Source of the DNA: Branchiostoma floridae
Taxonomy: Eukaryota; Chordata; Leptocardii; Amphioxiformes; Branchiostomatidae
DNA length: 64,000 bases
Direction of reading: 5' to 3'
NCBI RefSeq assembly: GCF_000003815.2
Contig: NC_049993.1
Span: forward strand, 2,692,119 to 2,756,118
Position numbers and translations under genes: made by a program. The notes below the pieces were generated by a model, which saw only the letters and a program-made list of their open reading frames with translations, ran no database searches and had not been told where the DNA came from. How positions within the stretch are numbered: position 1 is the stretch's first letter; the number at the start of each line of letters is the position of its first letter. This document shows positions 57,000-64,000 of this stretch, one piece after another.

Positions 57000-58729
57000 G
57001 TATTACGCTTGGGTTCTGTATTCAGTGCAAAGCTTTGTTGGGACTCCCCCACTCCAAAAGAGATATCTAAATAATACAAATTCCGACTACTACCATGATA
57101 CTATCTCCGCCGGACCAAACCTCTGCTTGGAGAATATGTGTCACGATGGTCAAAAAAGGCCCTGAAAATCCTATCTTGAAAGCCATGTCAATCAATGTCA
57201 ATCATCCATTTCACTAATGGCAACGGTAGCTGATTGGTTCTCACCTTTGAGGGCGGAAACTTGAAATGTTTTTGTTTCACCTAGACGAGCTGAATTTTTC
57301 CCGCGAACTTACCCTTTCAAATGCACGCCTGTCTCCGCCCCAATTGTTCCCCTGTTTGCACAGTAAACAATACCCAAGCTTTCATTCCTACGATGATGCA
57401 TCTTTAATACTGACACAGCCCTCTCAGTCCCTTCTTTGCTATATTCTCGTCTATTCTGTCACCAATATTTATAAAATACCGAAGCTAAGGTGCAAGGAAA
57501 TATCAGTTTCCGACATTCCCCCGGGGCATTCCCCGCGCGGGGCCGGTGACGCGCGGAACCCGTCGCCATTTCCGTTCTTTCCTACGTACATTACATCTGC
57601 GCTAGACACACACAAATTTAACCGGCAGAGTACGGATAGTTCGTCGATGAAGTCGACTTTCTATATATAATTTGTTTTCAAAACACATCCATGAAAGCAA
57701 CGTCAACACTGACCGCCTTTCTACATATTTCCGCCCTTGATTGAGAACTTGACTCTGGCCCTGTCCTGTTCTATCAATAATCGACATCGCCTCGGAAATA
57801 TCAACCCTCGCTTTCCGACTTAATAAGGTATTCTTTCCAATAACTCATTACACCTATGTATTTCTCTAATGATCTACAGTTCCTGATTCAATACGACCGG
57901 TAACAAACTCTGCACAAGCCGCTGTTTGATGCGTCGGCATGTGTTCGACTAGCTCTGGCGTCCTTGATAGGAAAATTGAAATTGAAAAAAAAGCCACATC
58001 TATGTAAAAAAAAACGCAACTTGTAATGAAGCACACAATGTAAAGCAAAGTCTGGGGAAGAAGGGGGAATTGGCGAGGGAGCTGGATTAGATCGGTCGGC
58101 CGGCCCTCCAGTTTGTTTACAAACCGACGCCATGTTTGAATCAATGTGTTGAAAAAAGGAATATATATATAGGCTTTTAATACGTGGTAAACTTTTGGTG
58201 TCCTTCTGCTTGAAAATGATACATTACACAAAAGATTTGAATTTTACTAAAACACACAGAAGTAATTTAGTTGGTGAAGGAGGGGTTAAAGAGAGTGTTG
58301 TTGTTTGCAGCCCGGGATCCTTCTTATAACCGACGCCATTTTTTCCGTTTGTCATAGATCTGCGAATCTTCATTCGTATTGTCGTTATTCTCCCCAAATG
58401 TGAATGTCACTAGCTGAGCAAGTAAAACACTCAAGGTGGTAATCGTGACTCGTACAAGTACTAGTAACAAAGATCAAGTCAACCTAACTATAAAATGTAT
58501 ATGCGAAAGCCCACTCATTCACTTCTTGCAGATTGCTTGTGTTTTCTTTTATAAATTTGGGGCATCAAAAACTCCTCATTTTGGGATCATAAATCCATGC
58601 AACTCCCCACCTATGTAATATCTGCTGCGCTATTATTAAAACCGTGGCAGTGACTAGACACCCTTTGAACCCATGATCAGCATAGAAAACTTAGTTTCTA
58701 CGTGTTGTCGGGCGTGTACGGGGGTTGAA
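57000..58729. other. no gene supported; GC-rich hairpin near 57520-57560
   Basis: CCCCGGGGCATTCCCCGCGC and following CpG-rich sequence could mark a promoter. Two 'aaccgacgccat' phrases stand at 58122 and 58329. No exon, TSS or direction could be established. Confidence 0.35.
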
Positions 58730-59117
58730 GTCTGAAATCATTACTGCTTTCGTTGGGTGTTTGGTCAACGTTGCGATATCAAAATTCCGCCGTTACCTAT
58801 TTATACAATCAAGGATAAAACCTCCTTGTTACAAATGTGGCCTTACAAGAGGGTGGTAGAATGCCTCGCGGGAGGTATTCATTCACACCATGTCGTATAA
58901 CAGTTCTCTCGAAGGCGATCAATCTATATGCAAAACAAATGGCCTTCTGATGTTAGGCCGACAAAAGATCTCTCAACGTTATGACACCGGCCTTTTCCTT
59001 TGATAGCGATATGTCCTTCTGGACAACTGTGAGAGTTGAGTAGAAACAAAACTCCTGGCTCCCGGGATTCGAATCCCGGCCGCCAGATTACAAAACAAGC
59101 GTTAACCCATAGGCCGA
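58730..59117. repeat. dispersed unit with SINE head, copy 1
   Basis: GTCTGAAATCATTACTGCTT starts a ~290-bp stretch that recurs at 60459-60740. It ends with a tRNA-like head on the minus strand (box B GGGATTCGAATCCC at 59064-59077). In copy 2 the head lies 450 bp further away, because of an insertion or rearrangement. Confidence 0.8.
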
Positions 59118-60458
59118 AAAGGTCTTTCACCCCTTTCTACTACAATGTCGCTGTTGGCCCGGTCAAAAGGCGGGAAAAACTTAACACCCCGTTCAAGAAG
59201 ATGTAACGTTATACTGAAGACCAATTATTTGCTCTGTGTGTATGTCTTCCTTTCTTGTATCGACAATAAATTGATGTATCACTCAGTTAGGAAACGAGTT
59301 ATCTGCTTTTTAACCTTTCTTACGTTCGTCTGATTTAATAGGGTATTTTGAAAGCAGTGTATAAGTGTCACTTTTATACTTGTATGAATTTGAAAAATCT
59401 ACGCATCCTCTCTGTAAGTGATTTTTGCTGTTTCTTGACATGACCACCATCCATGCGTTATCTTGACAAATATTCAGCAATGTGTATCAGTGTGTAGACA
59501 TGAATACAGGGCCGCGGTCGGCACCCCGCCGTGCCTTGGGCGGGGCAAATTCCCCTGACAACGCGGACAAAAGCATAGCAACCGTACCACCGTGTGTCAC
59601 GAGATAACATCGTGAGGACCAGGTCGCCGCTGTAATTATAACCATATGGACATGGGTCGGATTGGCCTGGCCGTGTGACGTGGCTGTCAAGACAGGACAG
59701 GACGCGAGAGAGGACGTGGATGTTTACAGAGTAATGTACAGCGTAGAGTACAGAGGGCTGGGAAACAGAATGAAGTTGATCAGTTTAACAAGTACATGTA
59801 TATGGCTGTCACCCGTATTTGAACGCGCACGTGACATTCTGGTAGTACTGCTGGGCTGGAGTTCAACAAAGATAGAGACGGGAACAGAGAGATCGAGAGA
59901 ACTGAGGACGTGGCAAGGCTACTGGGCCTGTGATGGGTGGCGCGCGGGGCAGGGAGGAAGAAAAAACACATAAAGATGCCCGCCGATCCCTGACCCTGAA
60001 GAGAACGCCAGCCCGGAGAAATCTTCCATACTACTGTATTGACACTCGGGGAGCGGGGCAAGATGCGGCGGGTACGGGCGTGTGGCATAAGGCGGGAAAG
60101 AGATCTCAAGACTACTCGTCAAAAGGAAAGGTGGGTAGGCTCCCATATAAATTTATATTGGTGGACCATGTTGTGGATACCGGTATCGTCCTGTACTGTA
60201 CTTTATTGTAGTCTTAAATTTGTCGACACTTAGTTATGTGATTGTGACCCGGAGGTCTGAATCGGGCAGCGATCCACCATTTTGAAAACAGGTTTGGGTT
60301 ACGTAACGTTAGCGTTAACTTTTTTGTACTACCATAGTTTATGCTCAAGTTCATGTTTATATATCTGTTCACTGCGTAAACGGTTGTGTATTTTTCTTCC
60401 TGCCACATGTCTTCTTTGGATTGTTTTGTGACCTATGCAGTGAGCGAGATAGTGAAAT
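59118..60458. other. no gene seen
   Basis: 59500-60150 is somewhat GC-richer with short open frames on both strands and no splice or family support. Confidence 0.35.
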
Positions 60459-60740
60459 GTCTGAAATCATTACGGCTTTCGTTGGGTGTTTGGTCAACGT
60501 TGCGATATCAAAATTCCGCCGTTACCTATTTATAAATCAATGATAAAGCCTCCTTGTTATAAATGTGGCTAACAAGAGGGTGGTAGAAATGCCTCGCGGG
60601 AGATGTTCATTCACACTATGTCGTATAACAGTTCTCTCGAAGGCGATTAATCTATATGCAAAACAAATGACCTTCTGATGTTAGGCCGACAAAAGATCTC
60701 TCAACGTTATAACACCGGCATTTCCCTTTGATACCGATGT
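60459..60740. repeat. dispersed unit, copy 2
   Basis: Near-identical to 58730-59010, including 'gggtgtttggtcaacgttgc'. It diverges at 'gatgtgtcaagtgatgtgtc' and the tRNA-like part resumes at about 61180. Confidence 0.85.
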
Positions 60741-61179
60741 GTCAAGTGATGTGTCAAGTGATTGCATACCAAAAAAAGGTCTCACTATAGCCGCCCAAGA
60801 CCATGGTGACGAATTGTTTTAGCGAATTAATACAATAGAGAGATGCCAGCCAGTCTATACATATTCTGAATACTGGATGTGATTTAGTTTTCTTCTGATA
60901 TAACGGCAACTGGGAAATACAGACGGGATCTCGTTCTTGTATACGAGAACGTCTAACACGTCTGTTCTGTGAGGTACCCTCTGCTATACAGCAATGTTTT
61001 GATGAAAAAACGCCTCAGGAGCTTTCCAAACTTGTCAGGCGACAGTTCGCTCGAGGTCCCGCTTGTTTGTTCTAGCTTTTGTTTCAGTTAGATTTCATGA
61101 AGGAAATACACAGCTGGTTGAAGAGAGCAATTCAACGGTGCAAATCTCTAACCATTCTCGTCATATTTGGTCAGTGCCT

Positions 61180-61310
61180 TCTCCTTCTGGACAACTGTGA
61201 GAGTCGAGTAGAAACAAAACTCCTGGCTCCCAGTCCGGGATTCGAATCCGGGCCGCCAGATTACAAAACAAGCGCTAACCGCTACGCCGAGAAGGTCCGG
61301 GCCATCGGGC
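61180..61310 (-). mobile_element. tRNA-derived SINE head
   Basis: On the minus strand box A (TCGGCGTAGCGGTTAGCGC, 61272-61290) and box B (GGATTCGAATCC, 61238-61249) are well preserved. Following sequence matches 59030-59070 (CAACTGTGAGAGT...). A complete tRNA cloverleaf is not closed, so it is a SINE and not a tRNA gene. Confidence 0.7.
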
Positions 61311-61352
61311 GTTTGGCGTGGAGCTGGTCAGATTGGCGTAGTTGAACTCAAC

Positions 61353-61706
61353 TGCCGGACCGATTTTCACGGCCCTTCTATGGGATTCGGTCCGGTGGTG
61401 AGAATCGGTCCTCCCTCACAGTCTTCCAAATGGAGTAAACTATGTGATGACAATGACTTTTATTAACTCGAAAATGTCTATTTGAGTCATGACAGTCAGT
61501 TTCAGAGGTGGTTTGGGGAAGTTTTTGTGCTTTTCTTCAGGCCGGACCGATTTTCACGGCCCTTCTATGGGATTCGGTCCGGTCGTGAGAATCGGTCCTC
61601 CCTCACAGTCTTCCAAATGGAGTAAGAGTCTATGTGATGACAATGACTTTATTAACTCGGAAATGTCTACATGTACTTGAGTCATGACAGTCAGTTTCAG
61701 AAGTGG
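61353..61706. repeat. 188-bp tandem duplication
   Basis: Two units (starting 61353 and 61541) share GCCGGACCGATTTTCACGGC and the following ~150 bp with few differences. Each unit has a small inverted pair GGACCGA/TCGGTCC. Confidence 0.92.
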
Positions 61707-61744
61707 CTGCGGAAATATAAATATACATATAAAAGTATCACAAA

Positions 61745-61812
61745 TCTAGTCTAACACAGAAGTTCGGCTTCTTCTCGCTTCTTGTGTAGGATAACGTGAA
61801 AATGTAGGATTA
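61745..61812 (-). mobile_element. LINE tail stub (family of 12565-13380)
   Basis: The reverse complement matches 13222-13290, including CGAACTTCTGTGTTAGACTA. Only the extreme 3' part is present. Confidence 0.8.
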
Positions 61813-62409
61813 ACTCGGACATAAACATTGTTTTAACATTCAAGTTTTTGCGGTAGTGGGATTGACAGAAGTTGTGGTGTTATGATTTCTTTAGAAGTGC
61901 TGAAAATACTTATTTACTCAATCTTATTAAGTCTTTTGAATTATGTCTACATATCTTCTATGTCCCATGAGTCCCATGAGCTACCATAGTTAGGTTGCCC
62001 CATCTTATGGAGTATTTTGAATTATGTCTACCCCACTCTTATGTCTTCGTTTTGATGTAATTGTCTGTCTAATTGAGTCGTCTGGAGCAATTATGTTTTT
62101 AATAGGGAGTTGAGATTGAATGAATACAATTATTATACAATGTGATACTACTGATAATTAAACATCATATCTACAAGCTATGTACATGCAGCACAGCTAT
62201 GAATAATGTCTCTTGAATGCAGGCAGAGTCTCATAAGTCTGACATCCATGCTATATGCTAGCCCACATTCATAAGGATTTTAATTTTATTCTTTCTATTT
62301 TTGTAGTTGTCTACATTGTACTGTGCGGATTTTCTGGCCTTTCCAAATATACTCTCCAGTTGAATATTCCAGTAACGGTCAGCTGTTCCCTCTTCGTCCC
62401 TATCCACAG
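61813..62409. other. no gene seen
   Basis: AT-rich stretch before the candidate exon pair at 62410 and 62969. Confidence 0.35.
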
Positions 62410-62518
62410 TTACAACGCCGCAGGGGTACGTACTTGACGATTACGTCAGACGATGGCGGTTCCAGTAGGTCAATCTTCGAAGCAGCTGCGGGTAAACGTC
62501 TTTCGGTATGTCGTCAAG
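62410..62518 (+). CDS. candidate internal exon of an unidentified gene
   Basis: The acceptor CCCTATCCACAG ends at 62409 and a consensus donor CAAG|GTAAGT follows 62518. A second donor TTCG|GTATGT lies at 62505/62506. One frame is open throughout: LQRRRGTYLTITSDDGGSS, then RSIFEAAAGKRLS. Only the 62505 donor matches the phase-0 frame of the next candidate exon at 62969. The 62518 donor would read the next exon in another frame, open to about 63224 and rich in Arg. I slightly prefer the phase-0 pairing. Family not recognised. Confidence 0.4.
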
Positions 62519-62968
62519 GTAAGTAAGCACGATGTTCCAATGCGTCGAGTAACCAGAGTTCAACTTAGCACAACTTTAGGCAACTAAGTCAAAATCTGTA
62601 CACTGCATTTCAGCTAACAAGGCATAGATAGGCTTACCTGACTCATGAATGCCGAAGTTCCAATTTCTACAGTGTTTTCTGGTTGCTACGAATTGACAAG
62701 AAAGAGAAGAGAATTGTTCTTGTACTTCAATTTTAACCTTTGTTCTTTGCGTGCGTTCTCCCTACGTACAGCAGCTCCTGAGATGAACATTAGCTAACTG
62801 TGACGACCATCCATGTGGTGACTTAGTCCATGTAGAACACCAACAGACGTGCAGCGATAGTAGCAAATTTATGAGGGTGACTTTACAATAATCCATTATT
62901 GCTAGCATCACTATTATTATAGTATATAAAACGGGTAAAACTGTGTTCTCTCGTGATCTAACGCACAG

Positions 62969-63064
62969 GCCAACCTACCGTACAAGAGCGACGACGACGA
63001 GGTGTTCCTGACAGACATATATTATATCCATCAGAACGACACATTCCCGCCACACCCAACATAG
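62969..63064 (+). CDS. candidate terminal exon of the same gene
   Basis: The acceptor CTAACGCACAG ends at 62968. The phase-0 frame gives ANLPYKSDDDEVFLTDIYYI and then a short Asn/Pro/His end to TAG at 63062-63064. The acidic DDDE cluster followed by alternating hydrophobics looks protein-like. The start of the gene is not in view. No poly(A) signal was assigned, though the window ends in a gap 890 bp later. Confidence 0.4.
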   Translation, partial: ANLPYKSDDDEVFLTDIYYIHQNDTFPPHPT

Positions 63065-63495
63065 AGACTCTTACCGCCACAAGGGAAGTGGGTCGAGTCC
63101 CTTCACGAAAAGTGGCCATCGCTGAGAGGAGCCAGAATATACGTTTGTGCGGCTTGAACATTCTTAACAGAAGGGAGCCACACAACATCCAGAACAGCGC
63201 CATCGACAGAAGGAAGGCACTGTGAGGGAAGTAGAGGCCAGTAGCAGAGCCAAGACGTACAGCCGATAGTTGTGATCATACTTGTCCATGTATAGAAAAC
63301 CTGACATGACACCAGTTATAGAATTCACGGATTGACTGTCTGTTTATATCACGAATATGTATTTTAGTGTATACATTGTAGTAGTTGATTTTACATGTAT
63401 ATGAATGGACCGTAGATGAAATAACCGTTGTTTTGTGGTTTGACAAGACCTGTCTGTTTGATACGCCAAAATGTGACCACGAGATATAATGTATT
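63065..63495. other. possible 3' UTR or intergenic, nothing recognised
   Basis: No exon or repeat identified between the candidate terminal exon and the tandem repeat. Confidence 0.35.
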
Positions 63496-63651
63496 TGTAT
63501 GACAGATAGTCAGAGAGTAGAGATCAGAAGAGAAAGAAAGATCCTCATCTAAGACCGAGGTTACCGAGGTCAGTGTATGACAGATAGTCAGAGAGTAGAG
63601 ATCAGAAGAGAAATAAAGATCCTCAGCTAAGACCGAGGTTAGCGAGGTCAG
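63496..63651. repeat. 78-bp tandem duplication
   Basis: Two units, starting TGTATGACAGATAGTCAGAG at 63496 and 63574, differ at only a few bases and each end in GAGGTCAG. Confidence 0.93.
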
Positions 63652-63954
63652 CATTACTAGTATATAGTAACGTCAAACCACCTTAACAGTCTCCCGTGCC
63701 CAGTGTACGGAAAACCTTGTCTCTGCGTCCTTCCTTTATTCTAGCTGTGCTAGTCTTCAAAGCAGAATCTAAACAACTTGAAACCCATTGGTTTCATGGC
63801 TTGTTTGAAACATGTGACTTATTAAGTTTTCAAAATCAGGCTTTACGTAATCTGTATCTATATAGCCGGTATAACCGCCATTCGGCGTAACACACCAGCT
63901 TCAATTCCAAACGACAACCACCTGAAAGCACATCATTTCATATTTCATAAAAAG
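63652..63954. other. no gene; dispersed-repeat fragment 63690-63740
   Basis: CCCGTGCCCAGTGTACGGAA resembles 17436-17456, so this is a copy of an unnamed repeat. The rest is unclassified. Confidence 0.4.
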
Positions 63955-64000
63955 NNNNNNNNNNNNNNNNNNNNNNNNNNNNNNNNNNNNNNNNNNNNNN
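63955..64000. other. assembly gap running off the window
   Basis: N to the window end. Confidence 1.

Noticed and set aside
57266-57670. 134-codon plus-strand frame
   Set aside because: No splice context or recognisable motif. Composition matches surrounding non-coding DNA.
59055-59117. tRNA gene on the minus strand
   Set aside because: Box B is perfect but box A is degraded and no acceptor stem closes. It is a SINE head, repeated at 61211-61300.

Overview
The window reads as metazoan, intron-bearing, AT-leaning nuclear DNA crowded with transposons. The mix of L1/Tx1-like and CR1-like LINEs, tRNA-headed SINEs and many TIR-flanked MITE families, plus a BMP/GDF-type ligand gene, suggests an invertebrate deuterostome. 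My best guess is a lancelet (Branchiostoma). That is an inference from repeat style and gene content and was not checked against a database. Four runs of N (3529-3628, 13035-13134, 19930-20085, 63955-64000) show it is a draft scaffold. At one gap the same sequence appears on both sides, which looks like an assembly artefact.

Layout. 1-2194: 3' part of an L1/Tx1-like LINE ending in poly(A). 2353-2512: a likely terminal exon. 2.6-8.2 kb: SINE-like and simple repeats (a 350-bp GT tract) and one candidate minus-strand exon. 8.2-17.2 kb: an accessory block with three copies of a ~1-kb element, a ~1.2-kb segmental duplication carrying long hairpins, a LINE tail and a probable terminal exon with poly(A) signal (13730-13975). 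18.9-20.3 kb: two candidate minus-strand exons. 23-26.5 kb: a SINE, then a composite inverted-repeat region with a 60-bp minisatellite into which a hAT-type MITE inserted with a perfect 8-bp target duplication. 27.4-32.9 kb (minus): an apparently full-length CR1-like LINE with both ORFs open. 34.2-38.2 kb (plus): the only well-defined host gene, a four-exon TGF-beta superfamily ligand. 38.1-38.7 kb: degenerate tandem copies of that gene's 3' end. 39.3-49.0 kb: a piggyBac-like MITE, two LINE 3' ends, a pogo/Tigger-like MITE and a nested TIR element. 49.7-50.9 kb: a probable terminal exon and 3' UTR. 51.8-53.4 kb: an array of ~187-190-bp repeats. 55-62 kb: more MITEs, SINEs and duplications. 62.4-63.1 kb: two candidate exons of one gene.

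The ligand gene is the main biological interest. It has a signal peptide, a prodomain with the usual W..F.I...V..W signature, an RGRR furin site and a 105-residue mature domain with all seven cysteines. However, both receptor-contact tryptophans and the central glycine of the CxGxC knot are replaced. The remaining host exons are terminal or isolated fragments whose products I do not recognise. Most of the window is mobile DNA with readable order of insertion.
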